Shown one piece after another: positions 41,882 to 50,338 of a stretch of DNA of 64,000 nt. Positions within the stretch are counted from its first letter, which is position 1. Each line of letters opens with the position of its first letter. Source of the DNA: JBFKPQ01 sp041628225 (GTDB taxonomy: Bacteria; Actinomycetota; Acidimicrobiia; Spongiisociales; JAENVV01); contig JBFKPQ010000001.1 of assembly GCA_041628225.1 (NCBI GenBank), positions 99,722 to 163,721 of the forward strand. The letters are read 5' to 3'. Under the pieces are notes generated by a model, which made no database searches, was not told where the DNA came from, and saw only the letters and a program-made list of their open reading frames with translations. The position numbers were made by a program, and so were the translations under genes.

Positions 41882-42637
41882 ATGATCGATCGCACCGATG
41901 TGCTCGGTGTCGGAGTCTCGGCCATCACGATTCCAACGGCGGTCGCCGAGATCGGTCGCTGGATCGCCGATGGCGAACACCACTACGTCTGCGTGACCGG
42001 GGTTCACGGCGTGATGGAATCACAGCGCGACCCCGACCTGCTCGTGATTCACAACCGATCCGGCCTCACGACCCCCGACGGCATGCCCATGGTGTGGGCA
42101 TCGCACCGAGCAGGCCAGCGGCACGTGGAGCGGGTGTACGGGCCGGATCTGATGCTGGCGCTGTGTGAGCACGCCGAGGCTCGAGGATGGACGTCGTTCT
42201 TCTACGGCGGCAAGGAAGGCATCCCGGAACTCCTGAAGGAGAAGCTGCAAGGGCGCTATCCGGGCCTCAAGGTCGTGGGAACGTACTCGCCGCCGTTCCG
42301 TCCGCTCACGGCCGAGGAGGACGATGCGGTCGTCCAGATGATCAACGAGGCCGCCCCCGATCTCGTGTGGGTGGGACTGAGTACCCCCAAGCAGGAGCGT
42401 TGGATGGCCGATCACGTCGATCGTCTGAACGCGGCCGCTCTGTTGGGGGTCGGCGCCGCCTTCGACATCCACGCCGGTGTGCTGCAGCAGGCTCCCCGCT
42501 GGATGCAGCGATCCGGCCTGGAGTGGCTCTACCGCCTCGGGCGCGAACCCCGCCGCCTGTGGAAACGGTACGCCGTCAACAACCCGCGCTTCGTGTGGGC
42601 GATCCTTCGGAGACCTCCCCGACCCCTCCGCTCGTAG
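41882..42637 (+). CDS. WecG/TagA/CpsF family glycosyltransferase (GT26)
   Basis: 251 residues. Diagnostic segments: V-T-G-V-H-G-V-M near 40, TTPDGMPMVW with the catalytic-type Asp at about 64, RVYGPDLMLALCEHA, F-F-Y-G-G-K-E-G, and V-G-L-S-T-P-K-Q-E-R-W-M. Transfers an N-acetylmannosamine-type or related sugar to the lipid-linked first sugar in teichoic-acid or capsule pathways. ATG is two bases after the epimerase stop; the C-terminal basic tail may contact the membrane. Confidence 0.93.
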   Translation: MIDRTDVLGVGVSAITIPTAVAEIGRWIADGEHHYVCVTGVHGVMESQRDPDLLVIHNRSGLTTPDGMPMVWASHRAGQRHVERVYGPDLMLALCEHAEARGWTSFFYGGKEGIPELLKEKLQGRYPGLKVVGTYSPPFRPLTAEEDDAVVQMINEAAPDLVWVGLSTPKQERWMADHVDRLNAAALLGVGAAFDIHAGVLQQAPRWMQRSGLEWLYRLGREPRRLWKRYAVNNPRFVWAILRRPPRPLRS

Positions 42638-42640
42638 AGT
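42635..42640 (+). promoter_or_regulatory. Candidate leaderless -10 box built on the preceding TAG stop
   Basis: TAGAGT, with TAG being the stop of the WecG-type gene, then six bases and ATG 42647. This would be an internal promoter of the exopolysaccharide operon. Confidence 0.45.
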
Positions 42641-42646
42641 GGGGCC

Positions 42647-43237
42647 ATGGCCAGGGGCGAACACCGAGGGAGATTCGTCGTGATCGTGGGTCCGGACGGT
42701 GCCGGCAAGACGACGCTGGCCGCGGCCGTGGCCGACCGCGCGCCGAATGGCTCGGCGTACTTCCACTTCCTACCGAGGCAACTGCTGCCGTCCCCTCCCA
42801 CGGATCCCGGTCCGCCACCACCGAAGAAGGCGCCCGACCGGAGGCTGTTGGGTTGGCTGCGTCTGGCGCGCAACTGGTTCCGGGCTTCGAACACCTACCG
42901 GACCACGTTGCGACCCGCCTTGGAACAGGGGTCGCTCGTCGTCGCCGATCGGTGGGTGTACGGGTACGTCGGTCAACCGGGCGCGCTGCGATTCTCCGGC
43001 CCGGAATGGCTGGCGCGGTTGGCAATCCGCCTTCTGCCTCGCCCTGATCTCGTCGTCAACCTCGCCGGACCCGCCGAGGTCCTCGTCACCCGCAAACCCG
43101 AGTTGACGGTCGCACAGGCCGAGGCCGAGATGACCCGATGGCTTCGGCTGCCGGTACCGCACCTCGTCACGCTCGACGCAACCCTGCCGCCCGACGAACT
43201 GGCCGACCGGGCATGGGAGGCGCTGGCGTGGCGTTGA
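42647..43237 (+). CDS. Thymidylate-kinase-like P-loop protein in the exopolysaccharide locus
   Basis: 196 residues. Walker A is GPDGAGKTT (15-23); the DRW motif of dTMP-kinase-like proteins appears in V-V-A-D-R-W-V-Y-G. The lid region differs from true thymidylate kinases and there is a Pro-rich insert (about 48-62). Proteins of this type are frequent in exopolysaccharide loci, often fused to an N-terminal nucleotidyltransferase-like domain; here that part seems to be encoded separately at 45704. The role is unknown; phosphorylation of a sugar or nucleotide is a guess. Confidence 0.82.
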   Translation: MARGEHRGRFVVIVGPDGAGKTTLAAAVADRAPNGSAYFHFLPRQLLPSPPTDPGPPPPKKAPDRRLLGWLRLARNWFRASNTYRTTLRPALEQGSLVVADRWVYGYVGQPGALRFSGPEWLARLAIRLLPRPDLVVNLAGPAEVLVTRKPELTVAQAEAEMTRWLRLPVPHLVTLDATLPPDELADRAWEALAWR

Positions 43238-44496
43238 TGACCCGCACGGCTCGCAGTGCCTGGCTGGGCGGCCCGGCTCGACTGGCCTGGTTGATGATGG
43301 CGGTTGTCCTGACCTCGTCGTTCAAGGTGCGGGAACGCGACCCGACGCTGGCGACGAGTGGCGTCGTCGACGCGCAGATCGGCGTCGAACTCCTCGTCTG
43401 GGGAGCGGCTGCCGCTCTGGCGGTGGCCCGGATCGTCTCGACGCGCACCACGCCGCTCAACACCCCGGCGCGTCTGCACCCGGTGCTCCGGTGGCAAGGT
43501 GCCTTGTTCGGGCTCTTCCTCGTCACGTCGCTGTGGTCGCCGTCGCAGCCGGTCTCGGTGGTGCGGGCGGGCCAACTGGCCATCATGTTCGTACTGGGTG
43601 TCACGGCGCTTGCCGAGTTCGATCGGGAAGGCATCGAACGCCTGTGGATCTCGGTTCGGCGGGTCGCCTGGATGGCGACGGTGACCGGTGTCGTACTCAC
43701 CTCCGTTCTGCCGCTGTGGCAGCCGTTTGTGGTGGGGTTCGCAGGGGATGTTCGGTTCCGGATGTTCGCCATGCATCCCATCTCCACCGGGAACTTCCTG
43801 GGGTTTGCTCTGCTCGCCCTGGTCACCACCTGGTTTGGCACATCGGAGCCGTGGTTCGAGAGGCGCGGTGGTTCCTTGATCCGCCTGCTGGCCGCGGTGT
43901 CGTTCGCCGGTCTCCTGGTTGCGACCGGGTCGCGCGGTGCGATGGTCGCCACGCTGGCGGCGGTGGGCTTGGCGGTTCTTCTGTCTCCCCGTCGGTCGGT
44001 TCGTTCGGTGATCCTCCTGGCGGGTGCCGCCTCCGTGCTCGTGGTTGCGGCGGGATTCGGAGCGACGGCGTTGGCCGAAGTGGCGCTGCGGGGCCAGGAT
44101 CTGGCCGACGTCGCACGGCTCAGCGGTCGGTTCGAGTTGGCGGCTGCGGCGGTGCCGCTGCTGGAGGATCGCGTGCTGTTCGGGCACGGGTACCTGGCCG
44201 CCCGGTCCGTGTTCTTGCAGCTCGCGTGGGGCGCCGGTGAATCGCACAACATGCTGTTGGAGATCTTGTTCTCGACCGGCCTGTTCGGACTGGTGCTGCT
44301 GGCCGGCTTCCTCGGCAGCCTCGCCAAGACGATCGTGATCGGTGGCTTCGGCGAGCGGCCGCTCGCCCGCCAGGCCGCACCCCTCCTCCTGTGGCCGCTG
44401 CTCAACGGGGTCGTGGCCAGTGGGTTCATCGCCGGCCCAGGGACGGGGCTCTTGGCGATCACACTGGCCGTGATGTTCGCCGTGCGGGACTCATGA
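43228..44496 (+). CDS. O-antigen ligase / polymerase-like membrane protein (Wzy-type)
   Basis: 422 residues from GTG 43228, seven bases after GGGAGG; ATG 43237 is the alternative. About ten to twelve hydrophobic segments. The Wzy_C-like region (about 200-330) has V-A-T-G-S-R-G-A-M-V-A-T and the large loop with G-H-G-Y and G-E-S-H-N-M-L-L-E, as in O-antigen ligases and polymerases. It likely joins repeat units of the polysaccharide outside the membrane. Overlaps the P-loop gene by ten bases. Confidence 0.86.
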   Translation: MALMTRTARSAWLGGPARLAWLMMAVVLTSSFKVRERDPTLATSGVVDAQIGVELLVWGAAAALAVARIVSTRTTPLNTPARLHPVLRWQGALFGLFLVTSLWSPSQPVSVVRAGQLAIMFVLGVTALAEFDREGIERLWISVRRVAWMATVTGVVLTSVLPLWQPFVVGFAGDVRFRMFAMHPISTGNFLGFALLALVTTWFGTSEPWFERRGGSLIRLLAAVSFAGLLVATGSRGAMVATLAAVGLAVLLSPRRSVRSVILLAGAASVLVVAAGFGATALAEVALRGQDLADVARLSGRFELAAAAVPLLEDRVLFGHGYLAARSVFLQLAWGAGESHNMLLEILFSTGLFGLVLLAGFLGSLAKTIVIGGFGERPLARQAAPLLLWPLLNGVVASGFIAGPGTGLLAITLAVMFAVRDS

Positions 44497-45707
44497 TGAA
44501 GATCCTGCTCGTGGCGCACAGCTGCGAACCGGGGCGAGGATCCGAAGCGGGTGCCGGCTATGCGACCCTCCGAGCAGCCGCGGAGCGGGGTGAGGTGTGG
44601 CTCCTCACCCGGGCCAACAACGTTGCTCTCGTAGAAGCGGGTCTGGCCGCGGCGCCGCCCGCACACCCGGTGCACGTCGTCGGACTGGATGGTGCGCCGT
44701 GGTTGCTGTCCCTCAAGAAGCGCTTCGGCGCGCACCGGCTCTACAACGCCTGGTGGCAACGGCTGGTGGCACAGAAAGCCCTCCGGCTGCACGACGACGT
44801 GCAGTTCGATCTCGTCCACCATGCGACGCTCGCGTCCTACTGGATGCCGATGGCGGCCCTGCGCATACCGCGACCCGTCGTCGTCCAGGCCGGCGGAGCC
44901 GAGACCGTGCCGCGCACGCTGCTTCGCTTCATCGGATGGCGCGAGACCGTCCAGCAGGCGATCCGCGTCGCCGCACGAGCCATCGTGGGCCGGACGACGT
45001 GGGCGAAGCGCCCCGCCGGTCACCCGACGGTGTTGATCGCCCAGAACGACGACATGGCCGCATTCGCCAAGAAGAGCTGGCTCGCCGACCACCTCGACGA
45101 CGTCATGGTGTTCCCCAATGCGAGCGATCCCGATCTCGACGACTGGCGATCCGACCCGGCCGAGCGGCAGCCCGTCGTGTTGTTCGTGGGCCATCTGGGA
45201 CGGCACAAGGGCACCCACCTGGCCGTGGAGGCGTTCGGTCACGTGGCCCGTGACGACGCTCGGCTGGTGCTCGTCGGTGGGGGAGCGGACCCGGCCCTCG
45301 TGCGAAAGATCGAACGCAGCGGTCTCTTCGACCGGGTGCGCCTGACGGGTCGGATGCCCCGACCCGAGGTACTCGCACAGATGAATCGAGCGAGCGTGCT
45401 CATCGCACCCTTCCTGCGCGACTCGGCCGGCTTTGTCGTCAGCGAAGCACTGTCGGTCGGGCTGCCCGTAGTGGCGCTCGACCACGCCGGCCCGGCGAGC
45501 CTGGCGCGCCTGTGGCCGGCCGACCGGTCCGACCTCGTCCCGGTGACTGACCGCCGGTCCACCATCGCCGGATTGACCGCGGCGCTGGAGCGCCGTCTGG
45601 CGGCCCCGGCCCCGGTCGCCGACCGTCTCCGGCCTGCCTCCCGACGCCTCACGGACGTAGTCGAGGACGCCTATCAGCGCGCGCTCGGCCTGGACGTCCG
45701 GTCGTGA
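44493..45707 (+). CDS. Glycosyltransferase family 4
   Basis: 404 residues. N-terminal K-I-L-L-V-A-H-S-C-E-P-G-R-G-S-E-A-G-A-G is a known GT4 subgroup start. The donor domain begins V-V-L-F-V-G-H-L-G-R-H-K-G-T-H and contains the E-x7-E-like motif S-E-A-L-S-V-G-L-P-V-V. It presumably adds another sugar of the repeat unit. Starts within the stop of the polymerase gene (ATGA) and overlaps the next gene (GTGA), so it is translated from the same message. Confidence 0.92.
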   Translation: MMKILLVAHSCEPGRGSEAGAGYATLRAAAERGEVWLLTRANNVALVEAGLAAAPPAHPVHVVGLDGAPWLLSLKKRFGAHRLYNAWWQRLVAQKALRLHDDVQFDLVHHATLASYWMPMAALRIPRPVVVQAGGAETVPRTLLRFIGWRETVQQAIRVAARAIVGRTTWAKRPAGHPTVLIAQNDDMAAFAKKSWLADHLDDVMVFPNASDPDLDDWRSDPAERQPVVLFVGHLGRHKGTHLAVEAFGHVARDDARLVLVGGGADPALVRKIERSGLFDRVRLTGRMPRPEVLAQMNRASVLIAPFLRDSAGFVVSEALSVGLPVVALDHAGPASLARLWPADRSDLVPVTDRRSTIAGLTAALERRLAAPAPVADRLRPASRRLTDVVEDAYQRALGLDVRS

Positions 45708-46714
45708 TCTCCTCGTTGCTCCGGTCGCTGGCGGATGCCGGGTTCGGCTCGCTCGCCGTGGTGCTTCGCAACGGGGAGGAGCTTCCGGATGACCTCAGCG
45801 GAACCGACTTGGACGTATCGGTGCTGCCGGGCGCCGGACCCGCTGACGTGGTCCGCCTCGTCGACGAAGTCGGACGGGCTTCCGGCTGGATGATGGTGCT
45901 CGAGAACAGCCGCCGTCACATCGCCGGCGCCAGCCTCCACCACCCGGCGACCGGAACGTCGGCCCACTTCGACGTGTTCGACGGTGTGACGGCCTACGGC
46001 ATGCCGCTCCTGACGCCCGCCGACCTGGCCGACGAGACGGTTCTTCAGGGCGGCTTCTCGGTGCTCACCGGTCGTGGCGAGACCTTGGTCACCCTGCTGC
46101 ATCACCTGTCGTGGAACGGTCGTCTCGGCAAGCGGAAGTACGTGGACGACGCACTGGCGGTACTCGCCGACGACGGTGCTTGGCTGCGCGTCCGGCTCGA
46201 AGCGGTGTGGGGCGCCGACGCATCCGAAGCCGTCTTGGCCGATCTCGTTGCGGGGCGGTTGACCGAGTCGGGAGGTTCGAGTCGCCGGCGTCGTCGGCGC
46301 CTCCTTGCGGCGCGGGCGCAGCGGCTGGGGTGGGGGAGAGCCGTCCGGTCGTATGGCTCGTATCTGGGAGCGCAGGCAGAGTCGCTGCGCCGTCCAGCCG
46401 GTGTGGTCGCAACGCCAGGAGCGCGTCTGCCCTCTGGACTGGAAGTCACCGCCGAGCTCGCCTGTGACGTCGCGCCGCACTCGCTGGCGGCGCCGTCGGT
46501 CCGCAGCGCCTCGGCGAATGTCGAGAACCGAAACGGCGAGCGCTATGTGTCGTCGGTCCGGTCGACCTGGGACCGCTGGCGGATCATTCGGTGGGTGACC
46601 CCTTCGGCGTTCCTCTGGTACCTGGCCAAGCGGGGACGCATCGTGATCCTCGATGAGGTCCCGGCTCTCATCCGCGTCGGCCAACGGCGCGGCTGGCCGT
46701 GGGTGGCCCGATGA
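45704..46714 (+). CDS. Nucleotidyltransferase-like protein of the exopolysaccharide locus
   Basis: 336 residues from GTG 45704. I do not know a characterised homologue. Residues 32-41 (L-S-G-T-D-L-D-V-S-V) resemble the G-S-D-x-D motif of nucleotidyltransferases. Later parts (H-F-D-V-F, then L-L-H-H-L-S-W-N-G-R-L-G-K-R-K-Y) match what is seen in the N-terminal half of the two-domain nucleotidyltransferase/P-loop-kinase proteins found in polysaccharide loci. The C-terminus (W-V-T-P-S-A-F-L-W-Y-L-A-K-R-G-R) corresponds to the link before the kinase in those fusions. Its proposed partner is the P-loop protein at 42647. Overlaps both neighbours. Confidence 0.8.
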   Translation: MISSLLRSLADAGFGSLAVVLRNGEELPDDLSGTDLDVSVLPGAGPADVVRLVDEVGRASGWMMVLENSRRHIAGASLHHPATGTSAHFDVFDGVTAYGMPLLTPADLADETVLQGGFSVLTGRGETLVTLLHHLSWNGRLGKRKYVDDALAVLADDGAWLRVRLEAVWGADASEAVLADLVAGRLTESGGSSRRRRRRLLAARAQRLGWGRAVRSYGSYLGAQAESLRRPAGVVATPGARLPSGLEVTAELACDVAPHSLAAPSVRSASANVENRNGERYVSSVRSTWDRWRIIRWVTPSAFLWYLAKRGRIVILDEVPALIRVGQRRGWPWVAR

Positions 46715-47976
46715 CGACGCTCCGCCGGTCGGTCCCGTTCGGTCTGGCCGACGCAGGACTGGCGTCGCTCGCCACGTTCGTGGCAGGAGGCTTTGCCGCG
46801 GCGGTCTTCGAAGAGCGGACCATGGGCGTGTATGCCCTGTTCTTCCAGGCGTTCATGTTCGGGCAGATGGTGTCGAGTCAGCTCGTGATGGTCCCCAACG
46901 AGATCGGCGTCGTCGATCATCCGGTCGATCGGCGGCTGTCGATGACCTACCACCTGCACCGGCTCATCGTGATGCCGGCGCTGCTGGCGGCTCTGCTGGT
47001 GCCGGTCGTGGCGTTCGCCACTGCGGCCGACGCCGAAGATGCGATCTTCTGGCCCATGCTCGTGACGGCCACGGCGGTCACGAGCATCAGCCCGATCCAG
47101 ACACACGTGCGGCGCCTCCTGCACCTGGCGAACCGCTCCTGGGCGGCGGCCACCGTGTCGATGATCCAGGTCATGGTGATGGCGGCGACGCTGGCGCTCG
47201 GTCGCTGGCGCGGCATCCCGGACGTGTGGCTTCCGTTCGGATCCCTGGCGCTGGCCAACGTGCTGTCGTCGGCCTGGGGGTACGGGTGGGCCCTCCGGGC
47301 GGCCCGCGACCTGCACCGGATCCCACGACCCGCGCTCCGCCGTCTCGTGGGCCACGGCCGGTGGCTGCTGGCCACAGGCGGGACGACGTCGGCAGCCGGG
47401 TTGGCGGTGGCGGTGGTCGTCAAGGCCCTCGCCGGACTCGAGGTGTTGGGACAGGCCGAGGCGGCCCGCATCCTGTCACAACCCGTGTTCGTCCTGGCGG
47501 TGGGCCTGTCGGCGGTGTACGGGCCGCGCTCCATGGAGGCCGCCAGTCTGAAGGACGAGGCGAGGGCCCGCCGGCTGCGGCGCGGCTTCGCCGCTGCGGT
47601 GGGCGCCATGGGCGTCGTCTACGCGGTCGTCGTGGCCGTTCCGTGGCCCTGGAGCCCGCTGCCGGGTTGGTTTGCCGGCGCCTACGGTGTCACCGGGCTT
47701 CTGGCGGTGTCGGTGGCGGGCAACTTGAGCCAGGGGCTGGTGTTTTCGCGGCGTTCCGAGTTGATGGGAGCCAAGCTCCTCAAGCAGCTCGGCCTGACCG
47801 AACTGGTCGGCAGTGTCGGTCGGCTCGTCACGGCTGCCCTGGCGGGCGTGATCGGAGCGTTCGCCGTTCCGCTCGGGCTCGTCGTCCTCAATATCGTGCG
47901 GTCGGTCCGCTACCGGGCACGGACCGACGAGTGGTATCAGGGATCGATTCGCACCGACCCGGCGTCGTTGCCCTGA
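46711..47976 (+). CDS. Polysaccharide flippase-like membrane protein (Wzx-type)
   Basis: 421 residues with about twelve hydrophobic helices and no enzymatic motifs. The N-terminal F-G-L-A-D-A-G-L-A-S-L-A and the overall pattern match the MATE/MVF-type polysaccharide exporters. The likely role is to flip lipid-linked repeat units across the membrane. ATGA overlap with the previous gene. Its end overlaps by 40 bases the end of the convergent beta-helix protein gene. Confidence 0.85.
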   Translation: MTTLRRSVPFGLADAGLASLATFVAGGFAAAVFEERTMGVYALFFQAFMFGQMVSSQLVMVPNEIGVVDHPVDRRLSMTYHLHRLIVMPALLAALLVPVVAFATAADAEDAIFWPMLVTATAVTSISPIQTHVRRLLHLANRSWAAATVSMIQVMVMAATLALGRWRGIPDVWLPFGSLALANVLSSAWGYGWALRAARDLHRIPRPALRRLVGHGRWLLATGGTTSAAGLAVAVVVKALAGLEVLGQAEAARILSQPVFVLAVGLSAVYGPRSMEAASLKDEARARRLRRGFAAAVGAMGVVYAVVVAVPWPWSPLPGWFAGAYGVTGLLAVSVAGNLSQGLVFSRRSELMGAKLLKQLGLTELVGSVGRLVTAALAGVIGAFAVPLGLVVLNIVRSVRYRARTDEWYQGSIRTDPASLP

Positions 47977-49421
47977 GCCTGCCACTCGGCGAAGGTCAAG
48001 AGGCTTCCATCCCACAGGAACAGATCGGCGTCGGCCGACACGACGTATTCGTTGTCATGGAAGCGGTTGTTCCACTCGTCGTAGATGCCGGGATCGGGAC
48101 CTTTGTGGTCGATACCGGTGATGCCCGTCGACGACACGATGCGGTTGTCGTGGACGTCGAGGTTGCGCACCTCGAACGGTCCCAACGGTCCCTCGCCCCG
48201 CACCGGGTCGTAGAACCCCCACACCGCCCGCACCGCGTTGTCGACGATCTCGTTGCCGACGATCTCCACGTCTGGTGAACCCGAAACGAAGATGCCGTAC
48301 AAGCCGTTGTTGCGCACCACGTTGTTCCGAATGACCGCCGCGTAGGAGATCTCGTGCGATATCCCGTGCCGCTCGTTGTGTTCGACGAGGTTGTCTTCGT
48401 AGACGACCCCCGTGTTCGAGCCGTCCACCCACAGCCCCGTGCCGAAGTTGTGATGGACGTGGTTTCCGACGATCCGAATACCCTCGCACTCGCCGAACTT
48501 CGTCCCACCGGCATCCCACGCGGGTTCGAAACCCGCCGTGTTGTTGTAGGCGATCTCGTTGTCCTGGACGAGGAGGTCGTTGGCCCGGAAGGCCGACATC
48601 CCGTAGGCGCCGTTGTGGTGTGTGTAGTTGCCGATGATGCGCGCTTCGGACCCGGCGCGGATGCCGTTGCCGTGGTTGAGCCGGGTCTCGTTGCCGACGA
48701 TCGTCCATCGCCGGCCCTCGAAGGCGCGGATGCCGGTCTCGTACATCTCGACGATGAGGCCCTCGACGTGGACGTCATCGGCGGGTCCGTTGAAGGCGGC
48801 CACGGCGGCGATGCTCGCCTCGACGCGCCGGCCAGAAGGATCGTCGAACAGATGGATGCGGTCGGCTTCGTAGTCGAAGTACCAGGTCCCAGGTCCGAGA
48901 TCGGCGAGGTCGGTCACCTGCCACAACATCACACCGTCGATGAACAGGTCCTCCGAGTGCTGGCAGCCGGAATATCCCTCGATGCAGCGCAGGTCGCGCG
49001 GGGGACGTTCCTGATCCTGGCCCTCGGCCACCCAATGCCCCTCGAACCGTGTGAACTCGGTCAGCACCTTGGCCCCGTTGAGAATGGCCCCCGGCTCCCC
49101 GAAGAACCGGTCGCCGTCCTTGGGTGTGGCCACCTGCAGCCGGTGGATGCCGGCGGCGATGACGTAGGTCGTGCCGGCGGGATGGGCGTCGATCGCCGCT
49201 TGGAGGTCGTCGCCGACCTCCACACGCACGCCGTCGGGCAAGGACGCAGGAGGGATCGACGTCGTGGACGGGGCGGGCGGTGAGGTCCTCGGAGTGGTGG
49301 ACCCGATGGCAGGCAACGACACCGGCGGATGAGCCGCCGGCGGCGTGTTGCGGCCCAGCGTCCACCAGGCGACGGCCGCACCGACCGCGAGCAACAGGAT
49401 GACGATGAGTCGGCGGTTCAA
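47937..49421 (-). CDS. Secreted right-handed parallel beta-helix protein
   Basis: 494 residues. A membrane anchor or signal (residues 4-22) is followed by a Pro/Thr/Ser linker to about 62 and then the PbH1 repeats, recognisable by N-x-I/V-x-x-N and G-I-x-V-x-G rungs between 200 and 470 (V-G-N-E-T-R, I-G-N-Y-T-H, V-Q-D-N-E-I, V-G-N-H-V-H, I-R-N-N-V-V, V-G-N-E-I-V). Such folds bind or cleave polysaccharides (lyases, epimerases, or carbohydrate-binding). Its position in the locus suggests an action on the exported polymer. It runs in the same direction as the sugar transferase gene, which ends 16 bases upstream of its start. Confidence 0.88.
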   Translation of the reverse strand: MNRRLIVILLLAVGAAVAWWTLGRNTPPAAHPPVSLPAIGSTTPRTSPPAPSTTSIPPASLPDGVRVEVGDDLQAAIDAHPAGTTYVIAAGIHRLQVATPKDGDRFFGEPGAILNGAKVLTEFTRFEGHWVAEGQDQERPPRDLRCIEGYSGCQHSEDLFIDGVMLWQVTDLADLGPGTWYFDYEADRIHLFDDPSGRRVEASIAAVAAFNGPADDVHVEGLIVEMYETGIRAFEGRRWTIVGNETRLNHGNGIRAGSEARIIGNYTHHNGAYGMSAFRANDLLVQDNEIAYNNTAGFEPAWDAGGTKFGECEGIRIVGNHVHHNFGTGLWVDGSNTGVVYEDNLVEHNERHGISHEISYAAVIRNNVVRNNGLYGIFVSGSPDVEIVGNEIVDNAVRAVWGFYDPVRGEGPLGPFEVRNLDVHDNRIVSSTGITGIDHKGPDPGIYDEWNNRFHDNEYVVSADADLFLWDGSLLTFAEWQAQGNDAGSVRIDP

Positions 49422-49437
49422 GGCCGACTCACCCTAA

Positions 49438-50181
49438 TCAGTGGCCTTTGCTGAGTCCCAAGACGGCGGGAACCGTCTTCACGAGGAGTTCGACGTCCGT
49501 ACGGAGACTCACCGTACGAACGTAATCGATGTCGATGTCGGTCCGTTCGTACATCGGTACGTCGAGGGACCGATCGGCGATCTGCCAGGGACCGGTGACG
49601 CCGGGCTTGACGAGATGCCGCTGGTGTTGCCAGGGCTGATACTTGGTCTCGACGATGTCGACGAGCTCGGGCCGCGGCCCGATCAGGCTCATGTCGCCGC
49701 GCACGACGTTCCAGAACTGGGGCAATTCGTCGATACTCCACGTGCGGAGGAATCGGCCGACCGCGGTCACGCGTGGGTCGTTCGCCGACTTGTGGACCTG
49801 CCGCCGGTCGCACTCGCGGCGGTCCCACGAATCAGAGCGCGACCGGGCCCTCCGATCGCCGTGCCGCCGGTCACCACAACGCCGGTCGTCGATCATCGTC
49901 TTGAGCTTGAAGATCGTGAAGACGCGTCCTCCCCGCCCGACGCGCGGCTGCGTGTAGAGCGGCCGTTCGCCGGTCGATACCCAGACGGCCGTGGCGGCCA
50001 ACACGATCAGTGGCAGCGTCGCCAGCGTGGCGAGCGTACCCAGCACGACATCGATGACCGGTTTGACGAACCGGACATAAGCATTGGGCGACGGAACGTC
50101 GACGACGACCAGTGTTCGTTCGTCGCCGAGCCGTCCTGGAGAGACAGCCGGAATGTTCCGGCGTTCCCTGGCAGTTGACAT
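49438..50181 (-). CDS. Priming sugar transferase (undecaprenyl-phosphate phosphoglycosyltransferase)
   Basis: 247 residues, the short form with one N-terminal membrane segment (about 38-66, FVKPVIDVVLGTLATLATLPLI) and the catalytic domain. Conserved: V-G-R-G-G-R-V-F-T-I-F-K-L-K-T-M, then D-E-L-P-Q-F-W-N-V-V-R-G-D-M-S-L-I-G-P-R-P-E, then K-P-G-V-T-G-P-W-Q-I. It should transfer a sugar-1-phosphate to undecaprenyl phosphate to start the repeat unit. An unusual insert between about 98 and 130 has five D-R-R triplets. The leader can fold over its ribosome site (50184-50220). Confidence 0.93.
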   Translation of the reverse strand: MSTARERRNIPAVSPGRLGDERTLVVVDVPSPNAYVRFVKPVIDVVLGTLATLATLPLIVLAATAVWVSTGERPLYTQPRVGRGGRVFTIFKLKTMIDDRRCGDRRHGDRRARSRSDSWDRRECDRRQVHKSANDPRVTAVGRFLRTWSIDELPQFWNVVRGDMSLIGPRPELVDIVETKYQPWQHQRHLVKPGVTGPWQIADRSLDVPMYERTDIDIDYVRTVSLRTDVELLVKTVPAVLGLSKGH

Positions 50182-50183
50182 GA

Positions 50184-50220
50184 CCTCGATACCCCCTTCG
50201 GCCTAGCCGGAGGTTCGAGG
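50184..50220 (-). promoter_or_regulatory. Leader hairpin that would occlude the sugar-transferase ribosome site
   Basis: On the minus-strand RNA, CCUCGA (50220-50215) pairs with UCGAGG (50189-50184), which contains the ribosome site two bases before AUG. Inside, an eight-pair stem (50213-50206 with 50202-50195) closes a three-base loop. The compact fold ends at the start codon, so translation may be controlled. Confidence 0.45.
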
Positions 50221-50231
50221 AATCACGAAAC

Positions 50232-50255
50232 ACGACGACCATCACTGGTCGTTGT
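50232..50255 (-). promoter_or_regulatory. Second inverted repeat in the sugar-transferase leader
   Basis: A nine-pair stem (one G-T) with a six-base loop. Adjacent TATAGA (minus strand, about 50259-50254) might be a -10 box, in which case this repeat is an operator rather than an RNA element. Confidence 0.35.
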
Positions 50256-50272
50256 CTATAGCCCGCCATGTG

Positions 50273-50292
50273 CGAGGGACAGGTGTCCCTCG
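50273..50292 (-). promoter_or_regulatory. Third inverted repeat ahead of the sugar transferase
   Basis: CGAGGGACA-GG-TGTCCCTCG: perfect nine-base arms with a two-base centre, typical of a dimeric DNA-binding-protein operator. It follows the dehalogenase-like gene's stop by about 46 bases on the minus strand; a terminator is the alternative but no T-run follows. Confidence 0.4.
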
Positions 50293-50338
50293 AAGCCTCC
50301 GTCGCCAACAATACCGCGCTGAGTGGTGGAGCGTGGGC

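Noticed and set aside
42647..43237. Genuine thymidylate kinase (tmk)
   Set aside because: P-loop and D-R are present but the lid and substrate regions differ, and the gene lies inside an exopolysaccharide operon.
43167..45485. 772-residue minus-strand open frame
   Set aside because: Codon-shadow of the polymerase and glycosyltransferase genes in GC-rich DNA; composition is Arg/Pro/Thr-rich without domain motifs.
50182..50338. c-di-GMP (GEMM) riboswitch ahead of the sugar transferase
   Set aside because: The conserved GEMM core (for example the C-G-C-A-A-A-G-C-C segment) is not present.
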